Assembly (NCBI GenBank): GCA_022567815.1
Contig: JADFGI010000076.1
Coordinates: 1 to 10,333 of the forward strand
Direction of reading: 5' to 3'
Length of the DNA: 10,333 bases
Source: Nitrospinota bacterium
GTDB taxonomy: Bacteria > Nitrospinota > Nitrospinia > Nitrospinales > VA-1
Shown here: piece after piece, positions 1-6,862 of the stretch
How the letters are laid out: every line of letters begins with the position of its first letter
Position numbering within the stretch: the first letter of the stretch is position 1
The notes under the pieces: model-generated
Database searches by the model: none
What the model saw: only the letters and a program-made list of their open reading frames with translations
What the model was told of the DNA's origin: nothing
Position numbers and translations under genes: made by a program

Positions 1-450
1 ATTAAAATCGTGATTATTTAGACGAAGGCAAATTCCTCGGTTATCCTCCTTCAAAATATTCTTAATTTCTGTTTTGAATTTATCATCAAGATCATAGCTA
101 TAGGTTGGAATTCCTAGAACCCCTCTTTTACGAAGTTCATCAAAGAAATATTTAATAGGATGAAGTCCATCGATACATTCTTCAGAATTTACATAAACAA
201 AATCAAAAAAAATTGGGTAAACATCAAACAAAGACCTCCCTCCCCACGATTTTTCTATTTTATTTATGTTGTCATCTAAATGTTTTTTAAAGGTTTTTGT
301 AGGTAGATTTTTCTCATGATCCCAAGGAACTGGAATAATTTCCATCAAAGGGGTTATTTTAGCCTTAATTTCATTTGGCAGTCCTCTAAGAGCCCAATAC
401 TCCGCTGACTTGCTTTTTAGCACGGGAACATAATGATCAAAGTCAAACAT
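1..450 (-). CDS. Beta family protein (PF14350-like), N-terminal part, runs off the window
   Basis: An open frame of 150 codons runs from the ATG at 450 to the left edge without a stop, so the C-terminus is missing. The protein begins MFDFDHYVPVLKSKSAEYWA and continues with LRGLP and KITPLMEI. This YVPxLK...E..AL..L......I.PL.EI opening is the signature I associate with the 'beta family protein' (Pfam Beta_protein), whose molecular function is not established. Later segments (FFDFVYV, GVLGIPTYSYD, GICLRL) alternate beta-strand-like stretches with charged helices, compatible with a barrel-like fold. The gene starts 18 bp after the stop of the HTH/metallopeptidase gene, with a weak GTGGGAT ribosome site, so it is probably co-transcribed as the third member of the toxin-antitoxin operon. 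It is visibly AT-rich compared with genes to the right. That it is a gene is fairly sure; the family is a recognition by eye. Confidence 0.7.
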   Translation of the reverse strand, partial: MFDFDHYVPVLKSKSAEYWALRGLPNEIKAKITPLMEIIPVPWDHEKNLPTKTFKKHLDDNINKIEKSWGGRSLFDVYPIFFDFVYVNSEECIDGLHPIKYFFDELRKRGVLGIPTYSYDLDDKFKTEIKNILKEDNRGICLRLNNHDFN

Positions 451-468
451 AAGAAAATCCCACAATTT

Positions 469-1683
469 TTATTTTATCCCATCCAAGCTTGGGAAAAGAA
501 ATTCTACCTTTCCATGACCCACTACTTGATTAAGAATTTTAAAATTTTTAGTCTCATGACGAATGCGTCCAGCAACTATGGCAGGATGTATCCCTAATTT
601 CGAGGCAAAATCAGAAATCGCATTGAGGGTTTTTTGCTGACAGGCATGACTACTCTTCCACCCACTTCTAGGGATGAGCGTCTCACTTGCAAGAAAATCT
701 GCCTCTTTTTCTTCAGGGTCATCATTTTTCTCTATATCGAGATCGTCATAATAGATGACATTGGTATCCTTTAAATGAAGACAAACATGGGCCAATTCAT
801 GCATTAGAGTGAACCAAAAATTATCCAACCGGTTATGGCGCAGAGTCATACCGATTACAGGCCGGCCATTCACAGCCAGCATGGATGCCCCATCAAGGTG
901 GGTTTTAGGAAGATGGCGCTCGATTATTAATGCTATTCCATGGTTAGCGAGAAATTCCTGCGCAAGCAATGGTCCGCTATTCGACCAGCTCAATTGAACA
1001 ACCTCTTGCATAAATTTTTCAGTCACCGTTCCAGCTATGTACTCTTTCTTAGGGCCTTCCTTTTTCGCCCTGATAAGAATCCGGGCTGTCCATGCGCGAA
1101 GCGCATATTTGTCCATACTTCGACTGGCTCGTTCATGCAGGGAACGCTTAAACAAAGTTGATGCGGGAATTTTACCTTCAAGTGGAGACAGGAAGCGGTG
1201 CATCAATTTAGAAGCATTTCCACGTATTTCCTTGGGACTTGCCTCAATCCATTCGCGTTTTTTCATTTCTCTCAAAGGGAATTTTTCCCAATCTACTTCT
1301 TCAATGCCTTCCTCACCGGTTGTCGCTTCCTGAAGTAATATATCCGTCGGAATTCCCAAACCTTTATGGAGAGCCCGAATCATTGGAAGTGTTAATGGGC
1401 GCTTCCTCGAAAGAACCTCCGAGACTTTACTGCGGCTCCCAATATAGGGAATTAAATCTTTTTGCCTTAAAGTTTGTTCTTCCATTCGAAATTGAATTGC
1501 TTCAATGGGGTCAGGCCTATCTATTGGAAAATATTCTTTCTCATATTTTTCAACCAGCGTAGCAAGAAGTTCCAAACGATCCGCTGCAGAAGTTCCAGAC
1601 TCCGGGTCAAGAGCGATCAACTGCTCTAACTCCAAAAAATATTTTTCATGCTGGGTTTTATTTTTAATTACCTGGACACTCAT
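469..1683 (-). CDS. HigA-type HTH domain fused to ImmA/IrrE (M78) zinc metallopeptidase; likely antitoxin
   Basis: A 404-residue protein in two recognisable parts. Residues about 55-117 form a HigA-like helix-turn-helix (LRQKDLIPYIGSRSKVSEVL, then RKRPLTLPMIRALHKGLGIP), the DNA-binding type found in HigA antitoxins. Residues about 235-340 are an ImmA/IrrE peptidase: HELAH at 295-299 gives the HExxH zinc site, and EKEAD at 325-329 carries the likely third ligand (E327). All the expected catalytic residues are present, so the peptidase may be active. The middle (120-235) is charged and helical and I do not recognise it. The start is supported by a strong GGGGGG ribosome site overlapping the preceding higB stop; the spacing between the two genes is 12 bp. 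Likely role: autorepressing antitoxin of HigB whose peptidase could sense or process a partner, as ImmA cleaves phage repressors and IrrE cleaves DdrO. That last step is inference. Confidence 0.9.
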   Translation of the reverse strand: MSVQVIKNKTQHEKYFLELEQLIALDPESGTSAADRLELLATLVEKYEKEYFPIDRPDPIEAIQFRMEEQTLRQKDLIPYIGSRSKVSEVLSRKRPLTLPMIRALHKGLGIPTDILLQEATTGEEGIEEVDWEKFPLREMKKREWIEASPKEIRGNASKLMHRFLSPLEGKIPASTLFKRSLHERASRSMDKYALRAWTARILIRAKKEGPKKEYIAGTVTEKFMQEVVQLSWSNSGPLLAQEFLANHGIALIIERHLPKTHLDGASMLAVNGRPVIGMTLRHNRLDNFWFTLMHELAHVCLHLKDTNVIYYDDLDIEKNDDPEEKEADFLASETLIPRSGWKSSHACQQKTLNAISDFASKLGIHPAIVAGRIRHETKNFKILNQVVGHGKVEFLFPSLDGIK

Positions 1684-1697
1684 CTTATTTCCCCCCT
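1684..1697 (-). promoter_or_regulatory. Strong ribosome binding site of the HTH/metallopeptidase gene
   Basis: On the minus strand the higB stop TAG runs straight into GGGGGAAATAAG and then ATG. The G-rich tract overlaps the upstream stop codon, so translation of the antitoxin-like gene is likely coupled to that of the toxin, yet it can also recruit ribosomes strongly by itself. Confidence 0.6.
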
Positions 1698-1977
1698 AAA
1701 ACTTTTTACTATATTCAGCATGCGTTCCCAACCAAAGAACTATAACCGTTTGTTTATTGTAGGCGACTTGGACGAGTAACCTATAATGGTCACCTTTTAC
1801 ATTAAAGAAAACCTTTCGATCCGCCAAAAAACTTGCGGCGGGATATCGAACCTTAATGTCCTGTGTCGATTTCCACCCATCATCCTCTACCTCGGCAACC
1901 CACGCATTAATCCATTTTCGGGCATCAGCATGTTTTTCCGTAAAAGCGGTCAATTTTCCCCTGCCAACGATCTTCAT
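1696..1977 (-). CDS. higB: HigB-family type II toxin (mRNA interferase)
   Basis: A 93-residue protein matching the compact HigB toxin family: MKIVGRGKL at the start, AWVAEVE near residue 25, then TQDIKVRYPAASFL, VFFNVKGDHYRLLVQVAYN and the closing GTHAEYSKKF. HigB toxins are RelE-fold ribonucleases that cut mRNA, usually on the translating ribosome, and are held inactive by HigA. The length is normal for the family and the frame is intact. As in other hig loci, the toxin gene precedes the antitoxin. The frame could also start at a TTG at 1986 (three extra residues, with AAGG just upstream), but the ATG at 1977 gives the N-terminus typical of the family; the ribosome site does not decide between them. 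The partner is the downstream HTH/metallopeptidase gene. Confidence 0.9.
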   Translation of the reverse strand: MKIVGRGKLTAFTEKHADARKWINAWVAEVEDDGWKSTQDIKVRYPAASFLADRKVFFNVKGDHYRLLVQVAYNKQTVIVLWLGTHAEYSKKF

Positions 1978-2025
1978 CTGCTTCAACTACCCTTATCAAA
2001 ATAATTCCGCCTCCCACTGTATACA

Positions 2026-2054
2026 AATATAGCAAGTTCCCAAAATGGAAACAA
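2026..2054 (-). promoter_or_regulatory. Probable sigma-70 promoter of the higB operon
   Basis: Read on the minus strand, TTGTTT (2049-2054) and TATATT (2026-2031) are separated by exactly 17 bp. The -10 box is preceded by TGC, giving an extended -10 (TGCTATATT). It lies about 50 bp upstream of the higB ATG. One GGGAACTT half-site sits inside the spacer, a position where a bound repressor would block RNA polymerase. Confidence 0.55.
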
Positions 2055-2080
2055 TAGAAAAGTTCCCAATTTATGAACTT
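2034..2080 (-). repeat. Operator-like direct and inverted repeats upstream of higB
   Basis: AAGTTCCCAA occurs twice on the plus strand, at 2034-2043 and 2060-2069, 26 bp apart. The second copy also forms an inverted pair with GAACTT at 2075-2080 (AAGTTC, 9 bp, GAACTT). The repeats overlap and flank the higB promoter, the position expected for the operator of the operon's own HTH protein. The repeats are seen directly; the binding partner is inferred. Confidence 0.5.
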
Positions 2081-2144
2081 ATTTTTCAAAAGGAATAAAA
2101 TCAAGAAAAATTGGCCTATAGTTCGGAGATACCCTTACGGGAAA

Positions 2145-4145
2145 TTATTGCAAAAACTCGCTTATATCCTTCACCTTAACCTTATCCTGCAGGCCCTTGG
2201 CCTTGAGAGCGTCTTCCAGCATGAGGACGCAATAGGGACACGAGACGGCGATGATATCGGGTTGAGCCTCCATTAACTCGTCCACCCGGTTGTGGCTCAT
2301 TTTGCTCCCGACTTTTTCTTCCAGAAGAAACCGAGCGCCACCCGCCCCGCAACAGGTTCCCCTTTCCCGACTGTTTTCCACCTCCAGGATGCCTTCCGCC
2401 TGTATATTCCCAGCCAATACCTCGCGGGGGGCTTCATAAACTTTGTTGTGCCTGCCCATGTAGCAGGAATCGTGGACCACCACTTTCTCGCCGGATTTTT
2501 CGCGGGAAGCAATTTTGCCATCCTTTATCAATTGCGCCAGCAATTCTGAATGGTGGATGACCTCATACCGAGCCCCGAATTCGGGATATTCATTTTTCAG
2601 GGAATTGAAACAGTGCGGGCAATGGGTGATGATTTTGCGGATTCCTTTTTCTTTAAACGTTGCGGTGTTTTGAGTCGCCAGCATGTCAAACAGATACTCA
2701 TTTCCCGCTCTCCGGGCCGGGTCACCGGTGCATCCCTCCTCCTTTCCCAGAATCGAAAAATCCACTCCGGCAGATTGCAGGGTTGCCACCACTGCGGAAG
2801 AAATTTTCTTACCCCGGTTATCGAAAGAACCATTGCACCCCACAAAATAAAGATATTCCGTCGGATGGTCCTTGTCCCACAACTTGACCCCCAGGTTATT
2901 GGCCCAGTCCGCGCGCGAATCGCGGCCAAACCCCCAGGGATTGCTGTTTGTTTCCAGCGATTTAAAAGCCTTGGTCAGTTCCTGCGGGTAGCGGTCTTCC
3001 GTTAATACCAGTCCGCGCCGAAGATCAATGATTTTATTCACATATTCGATCATGACCGGGCATTCCTCCTCACAGGCCCCGCAGGTGGTGCAGGACCAGA
3101 GCGTTTCATCCTGAATCACTCCGCCGAGCAAAGCCGGATTATCGGAAGAATCTGGCCCCTTTTTATCCTGCAATGAGTTCAAGTGATTTCTCAAGTCAAT
3201 GGTAAGCTCTTTTGGAGAAAGCGGTTTTCCGCTTTTCAGCGCCGGGCAAAAATCGTCGCAACGGCCACATTCGGTGCAAGTATGCATGTCCAGCAACTGC
3301 TTCCATGAAAAATCCTCAATGCGGGTCACGCCGAAAGACTCGTTATTTTCGTCCTCAAAATCGATGCGCAAGAGTTGGTTGCCCGTTCCCGTCACGTTGG
3401 AAAAATAAACATTGGGAATAGAAGTGAGGATATGGAAATGCTTGCTTCGCGGCAAAAGCGTCAAAAAGAAAAAGATTGAGAGCACATGTGTCCAATAAGC
3501 CAGATTGTGCAAAAAAACCACTACAGCAGGACCCAATGGAGTCAGAAGAAACGAAAACCCCAGCCCCAAAGGCTCCATTAAAGTTCCCGCTGAAGGGTTA
3601 GCGGAAAAATAAGCCCCTTCAAAAACAATGTCGCTGATCATAATGGCCAGAATCAGCACGAGAATCAGGATCCCCTCCCCGGACAGGCTGAGGCGTGACG
3701 GACGGATGACGAGTCGGCGATACAGGGCGTAGGACGCGGCCAGAGTCACCAGCAGGATGACAATATCTTTAATCAAGCTGTATAGGTAATGAATCCATTC
3801 GAAACCGGGAAGCGGAATCGGCATGTCCTGAAAAAATCCGATAACGAAAAAATGCACCACCCGCAAGAGAAGGATCAAAAATCCCCAGAAAATCAACGCA
3901 TGCATCCACCCCGATGCCTTGTTTTTCAACAGTTTGGTTTGCAGAAAAGCGATGCGGATGGTATTCCAAATCCGGTCCAGCGGACGATCAAACCGGTTTT
4001 CCGGTCTCGCCTGCAGCATTACCCGTAGTTTCGGCCAGAGGGCGGCAAAAAAGAATCCCAGGGCAACGATCGTGAAAAAGCCTAAAAGGACCGGTTGGTC
4101 GTCAGCCGAAACCCAATCCAAAGCCCGATAAGGTGAAGTGTTCAT
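2145..4145 (-). CDS. Membrane heme b/Fe-S oxidoreductase: NarI-like domain + 2x[4Fe-4S] + two CCG domains (EMO/FadF/HdrD-like)
   Basis: A 666-residue protein. Residues 1-240 hold about five membrane helices (around 18-37, 80-104, 118-142, 158-178, 199-233) with histidines in or near them (H82, H98, H213, H220) that could ligate b hemes as in NarI. Two ferredoxin-type motifs follow: C290, C293, C296, C300 and C352, C355, C358, C362. Then come two cysteine-rich CCG domains: C437, C472, C509, C512 (its middle pair reduced to GC, as is usual for this family's first copy) and C561, C598-C599, C636, C639. This is the architecture of FadF/HdrD-like proteins and of the ETF:menaquinone oxidoreductases (EMO), which pass electrons from reduced electron-transfer flavoprotein to the quinone pool at the inner membrane. 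No etfAB or acyl-CoA dehydrogenase gene is adjacent, so the electron donor is inferred. The gene is complete, with a weak TGGGAT ribosome site before the ATG. Confidence 0.88.
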   Translation of the reverse strand: MNTSPYRALDWVSADDQPVLLGFFTIVALGFFFAALWPKLRVMLQARPENRFDRPLDRIWNTIRIAFLQTKLLKNKASGWMHALIFWGFLILLLRVVHFFVIGFFQDMPIPLPGFEWIHYLYSLIKDIVILLVTLAASYALYRRLVIRPSRLSLSGEGILILVLILAIMISDIVFEGAYFSANPSAGTLMEPLGLGFSFLLTPLGPAVVVFLHNLAYWTHVLSIFFFLTLLPRSKHFHILTSIPNVYFSNVTGTGNQLLRIDFEDENNESFGVTRIEDFSWKQLLDMHTCTECGRCDDFCPALKSGKPLSPKELTIDLRNHLNSLQDKKGPDSSDNPALLGGVIQDETLWSCTTCGACEEECPVMIEYVNKIIDLRRGLVLTEDRYPQELTKAFKSLETNSNPWGFGRDSRADWANNLGVKLWDKDHPTEYLYFVGCNGSFDNRGKKISSAVVATLQSAGVDFSILGKEEGCTGDPARRAGNEYLFDMLATQNTATFKEKGIRKIITHCPHCFNSLKNEYPEFGARYEVIHHSELLAQLIKDGKIASREKSGEKVVVHDSCYMGRHNKVYEAPREVLAGNIQAEGILEVENSRERGTCCGAGGARFLLEEKVGSKMSHNRVDELMEAQPDIIAVSCPYCVLMLEDALKAKGLQDKVKVKDISEFLQ

Positions 4146-4184
4146 AAAAATATCCCAAGGTTGTTCAGGTTTAGGGAAACGCGG

Positions 4185-4212
4185 TTGAATTCCCTTACCC
4201 TTGTGCTATATT
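4185..4212 (+). promoter_or_regulatory. Probable promoter for the CsgG-like/HmuY-like gene pair
   Basis: TTGAAT (4185-4190), a 16-bp spacer and TATATT (4207-4212), with TG one base before the -10 (TGCTATATT, an extended -10). It lies in the 125-bp gap between the divergent genes starting at 4145 and 4271 and would give a leader of roughly 50 bases. Confidence 0.5.
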
Positions 4213-4270
4213 TAAATAAAGATGGAAATTTCAGCTCAAGTTTAACCGCCCCATCAGGAGAATCCTCAAC

Positions 4271-5176
4271 TTGGCATTTCAGCGCAACAACTATTTAGCC
4301 GTTTTACCGGCGATTATTCCGGCGATCCTTCTGCTGGCATTTTCCACTCCGGCACAGGCCATTCCGAAAGACCAGGTCTTTAAAAAATTCAACGATCAGG
4401 GCGCCGACGTACAGGACCTGGGCTATCGACCCATGTATGACGTGAGCCCGCCGGTCGATTATACCCTGCATCCCAATTTGACGCCCTACGTTAATGAAGC
4501 GCACCCCTACCCTGATTATATTAAAAAGTTTTCCCGTAGAGGGCAATTTCCGAAACATTATCTCGAATTAATAAAAACCCTTCCGGTGGACAAGGTTCAA
4601 AGCAAGGTATTCAACATCACGGATTTTCAAAAAGCCCGCAGAATCGGGGTCGCTGGATTTGAAAACAAAACAGCGGCGCCTTTCAAGGATGAAAACGCGG
4701 GTTATATCGTCGCAAACCAGATCTCCCTGGAATTACAATCCTACGGGCGGTATCAAGTCATTCCCCCGCGCAGAACCAGTGAGGATGCCAGAATCAGGAT
4801 CACGAAAACTCCGGGATTACCAAACAATCAGGAGAGTTCGAGCGCGGAAGGGGAAAATGACCGTTCCGTTGCCAGCCTGCCATACTCAAAAGATAAAGTT
4901 GACGCAGTATTGATCGGCGCGGTTACAAAATATATGGATTCATACATCGACCGGCGGGGAGAAATCAAGAAAAGTATTTCCAGCGGAGTCGAATTCGGAG
5001 CTTTTTTAATCAATGTAAAAACCGGAGACGTGATCTGGGGTGCAAGATTTGTGGGAACCCAAACCCCCGGTTTCAGGGCATTCCTGCAAGGAAGAACTCA
5101 CTGGCTCAACAAGGAAGAATTTTCACGGTCTGCCATGAAAAAGGTTTTAAAAGCCTTTCATGACACACAAAATTAA
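4271..5176 (+). CDS. Exported CsgG/LpoB-like protein of unknown role, TTG start
   Basis: A 301-residue protein starting at a TTG codon; AGGAG lies 10 bases upstream and no in-frame ATG gives a sensible N-terminus. The start is supported by a complete signal peptide: a basic N-terminus, a hydrophobic core (about 8-25) and a cleavage site after PAQA (residue 30). There is no lipobox cysteine, so it should be a soluble periplasmic or outer-membrane-associated protein. Residues about 122-165 (RIGVAGFENKT, then ISLELQSYGRYQVI) and 209-262 (VDAVLIGAVTKY, then FLINVKTGDVIWGARF) resemble the alpha/beta fold of CsgG, LpoB and related outer-membrane factors, in which a strand 'GVAGFEN' is followed by a helix and by 'D.vliG.V..y'. 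The region 165-208 is low-complexity and probably a loop. It is followed after 39 bp by the HmuY-like gene. Family placement is by motif resemblance only. Confidence 0.8.
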   Translation: MAFQRNNYLAVLPAIIPAILLLAFSTPAQAIPKDQVFKKFNDQGADVQDLGYRPMYDVSPPVDYTLHPNLTPYVNEAHPYPDYIKKFSRRGQFPKHYLELIKTLPVDKVQSKVFNITDFQKARRIGVAGFENKTAAPFKDENAGYIVANQISLELQSYGRYQVIPPRRTSEDARIRITKTPGLPNNQESSSAEGENDRSVASLPYSKDKVDAVLIGAVTKYMDSYIDRRGEIKKSISSGVEFGAFLINVKTGDVIWGARFVGTQTPGFRAFLQGRTHWLNKEEFSRSAMKKVLKAFHDTQN

Positions 5177-5215
5177 AAACGTTAAATCACCTTTTTATCC
5201 TTTTTCGAGAACCAC

Positions 5216-6004
5216 ATGAACGACGACCTATATCCAGGCAAGGAACCGGAAGGCGGTATCATAGCTTTTGAAAAGAAAAAAAAATTGTGGCGAAACATAT
5301 TCCTGTTGAACTTGTGCGTCAGCGTGTTGCTGGTCGGTTTTTTCTGGGTTCCCCTTAAGTTTGTTCAAATGGAAGATTTTTTAGATTCTCCGAGTGTTAA
5401 TCTTCCGCAAATAGGGCAGGCTCCAAAATCCAACATCGCCGCTGTCCCCATGCCCAGCGCAGGAAACCTGTTAGCCGCCCAAATAGTTATGATAAATGCA
5501 TCTTCAGAGAAAGACTGGGCCTATTTTGACTTTTCCAGAGGGGCCGTTGTGAAAATTCATGATCCGTCTTCCCTGGAATGGGACCTGGCGTTCAGGAGAG
5601 GAAAAGTGATCTCCAATGGAGGCGCCACCAATAAATTTGGGAAGGCCGGGTTGATTCAAATGAAAGAAAGCCGGTTTGACTCTGTAGCTCAGGTTCCTTC
5701 GGAAAACTATATTCAGGACACGAACACAAGAACCGAAACGGAAAATCCGGTGCTTGTGAAGTGGTACAAATACAACTATTTAACCCACAAACTCACGCCA
5801 AAAAAATATGTTTACGCATTACGCACGGCAGACAGCAAATTCGCCAAAGTCCAGTTTAAGAGCTTTTACTGTGAAAACAAGGAAACCGGTTGCATAAAAA
5901 TGGTGTATGTTTACCAACATAACGGGTCGAACAGCTTTCAAAAAAATGCCATTGGCCTGGTATCTTCATCCCCTGCCCCCACTCCCCAACTGCAGGATTT
6001 GTAA
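5216..6004 (+). CDS. HmuY-like domain protein anchored by one N-terminal helix
   Basis: A 262-residue protein with a lysine-rich start, one membrane helix at about 26-48 and a large exported domain. The segment EWDLAFRRGKVISNGGATN (121-139), the later WYKYNYLTHKLTPKKYVYAL (183-202), and RTADSKFAKVQFKSFYC with MVYVYQHNG match the pattern of HmuY proteins ('WD.aFr...i.tNGGts', 'Y.Y...th.l.pk..vY.lrtadgk.aK...sYy'). HmuY of Porphyromonas is a heme-binding surface lipoprotein whose two heme ligands are histidines. Here H115, H191 and H235 are present, but I cannot say whether they sit in ligand positions. Unlike HmuY there is no lipobox; the uncleaved-looking helix suggests anchoring in the inner membrane. 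It is probably co-transcribed with the gene ending at 5176; GAGA precedes the ATG by about 6 bases. Heme binding is inference. Confidence 0.75.
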   Translation: MNDDLYPGKEPEGGIIAFEKKKKLWRNIFLLNLCVSVLLVGFFWVPLKFVQMEDFLDSPSVNLPQIGQAPKSNIAAVPMPSAGNLLAAQIVMINASSEKDWAYFDFSRGAVVKIHDPSSLEWDLAFRRGKVISNGGATNKFGKAGLIQMKESRFDSVAQVPSENYIQDTNTRTETENPVLVKWYKYNYLTHKLTPKKYVYALRTADSKFAKVQFKSFYCENKETGCIKMVYVYQHNGSNSFQKNAIGLVSSSPAPTPQLQDL

Positions 6005-6062
6005 AGTCCGCCTGTGGTCAGCCGGTTGACATTAACCGCGTAAAAAAAACCAGTATTTCAGT

Positions 6063-6090
6063 TTGTATTCTTTTTCGGGGATGCTATCTT
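6063..6090 (+). promoter_or_regulatory. Possible promoter upstream of the 194-residue gene
   Basis: TTGTAT (6063-6068), a 16-bp spacer and TATCTT (6085-6090) with the extended element TGC directly before it. A perfect TTGACA at 6026-6031 lies upstream but has no convincing -10 at the right distance. If used, the transcript would begin just before the palindrome-rich segment and carry a leader of about 175 bases. Confidence 0.35.
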
Positions 6091-6097
6091 AAGTTCT

Positions 6098-6225
6098 TTG
6101 AAACCGGGTCCAGCGGACGCTGGCTCCTCCGCGGAGGGCGAGCTTGCTTACGCCGTGCAATATTTATTCTTGGGTTCGGGCCTGCGCGTAGCAGGGCCGG
6201 AAATAAAACCCACTTGTGGGATTAA
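6098..6225 (+). repeat. Palindrome-rich, GC-rich leader segment (possible structured RNA or dispersed repeat)
   Basis: A run of short inverted repeats: CCAGCG-GA-CGCTGG (6110-6123), the perfect palindrome CCTCCGCGGAGG (6126-6137), GGCG (6137-6140) with CGCC (6151-6154), CCTGC-GCGTA-GCAGG (6181-6195) and CCCAC-TT-GTGGG (6209-6220). The segment is clearly richer in G+C than the flanking DNA and sits between a possible promoter and a strong ribosome site. The frame stays open through it, but the composition and the ribosome site at 6260 argue against translation. It could be a structured 5' leader or a dispersed extragenic repeat; I cannot name a known RNA family. Confidence 0.45.
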
Positions 6226-6259
6226 ATTTCATACTATTTATTTTTTCGTTGAGAATTTC

Positions 6260-6265
6260 GGAGGG
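6260..6265 (+). promoter_or_regulatory. Strong ribosome binding site that fixes the start at 6272
   Basis: GGAGGG is placed 6 bases before the ATG at 6272. The reading frame remains open upstream to a TTG at 6098, but that extension runs through the palindromic segment; this ribosome site makes the ATG the real start. Confidence 0.75.
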
Positions 6266-6271
6266 AATTAC

Positions 6272-6856
6272 ATGTCGAGTTTAAAAGGATTATTGTTCAG
6301 TCAGTTTGCCAGTGATGGGTTGAATAACCTTATTGAGGAAATGCAGTCTAAATACGCACCCAAAAAAGGCCGTCGCTTTCACTACAACAACATCACCTAT
6401 GAAGTCAGCCGCCCCACCCTGAAAGATAATCATGTTGAATTCGAGGTCAGCTCTAAAATTCCTGAAGACGAAATTGCCAGTTCCACCGAAATGAAAACCT
6501 ATTTTAAAGAAATCGAAAAAATTCTTTCTAAAGGGGAAAATCAGCCTGAATCGATCGAAATGGAAAATATTATCTGGGATTCCAAAATGGAAACAGAAAA
6601 AGAAAGAGATTATGTGAAACTGGTTTACAAGTATCCGCTCGACGACTTGTTCGACACCCAGGAAATCATGAAAAAATATGATGAAAAGTCCGCAAGCGGC
6701 AATCTTGAAGACATCCCCAAGGCGCAAAGCGCTTTCACGCCACAGGGAAACATGGTGTTACATATGGTTCAGGAGAAAATACAAATGAAGGGCCGGGCCA
6801 ACCTGGACAAACTGATTGAAGCCAATGATAAAGTCCGGTCAAAACTAAGTAAATAA
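6272..6856 (+). CDS. Conserved-looking cytoplasmic protein of unknown function, 194 residues
   Basis: I do not recognise this protein. It starts MSSLKGLLFSQFASDGLNNL and is soluble, highly charged and lysine/glutamate-rich, with no signal peptide, membrane helix or cysteine pattern. A beta-strand-like core (GRRFHYNNITYEVSRPTL, then HVEFEVSSKI, residues about 34-70) is followed by long amphipathic helices; the C-terminal 40 residues (VQEKIQMKGRANLDKLIEA and on) look helical. An adenylate- or nucleotide-binding motif is not visible. The gene has a strong ribosome site and a long structured-looking leader. The tiny membrane protein gene starting at 6863 lies only 6 bases after its stop, so the two are probably translated together and may interact. 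Confidence 0.85.
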   Translation: MSSLKGLLFSQFASDGLNNLIEEMQSKYAPKKGRRFHYNNITYEVSRPTLKDNHVEFEVSSKIPEDEIASSTEMKTYFKEIEKILSKGENQPESIEMENIIWDSKMETEKERDYVKLVYKYPLDDLFDTQEIMKKYDEKSASGNLEDIPKAQSAFTPQGNMVLHMVQEKIQMKGRANLDKLIEANDKVRSKLSK

Positions 6857-6862
6857 TTTCCC

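Noticed and set aside
2073..2276. A 67-codon plus-strand frame starting in the higB upstream region
   Set aside because: It overlaps the 3' end of the oxidoreductase gene on the opposite strand, has no ribosome site and has no protein character.
6026..6060. A perfect TTGACA at 6026-6031 as a promoter
   Set aside because: There is no acceptable -10 box at 15-19 bp; the nearest TATTTC is 22 bp away. The site is also part of a small CGGTT/AACCG inverted repeat.
6098..6271. A 58-codon upstream extension of the 194-residue protein starting at TTG 6098
   Set aside because: It runs through the palindromic GC-rich segment, has no ribosome site, and the GGAGGG at 6260 placed before ATG 6272 marks the real start.
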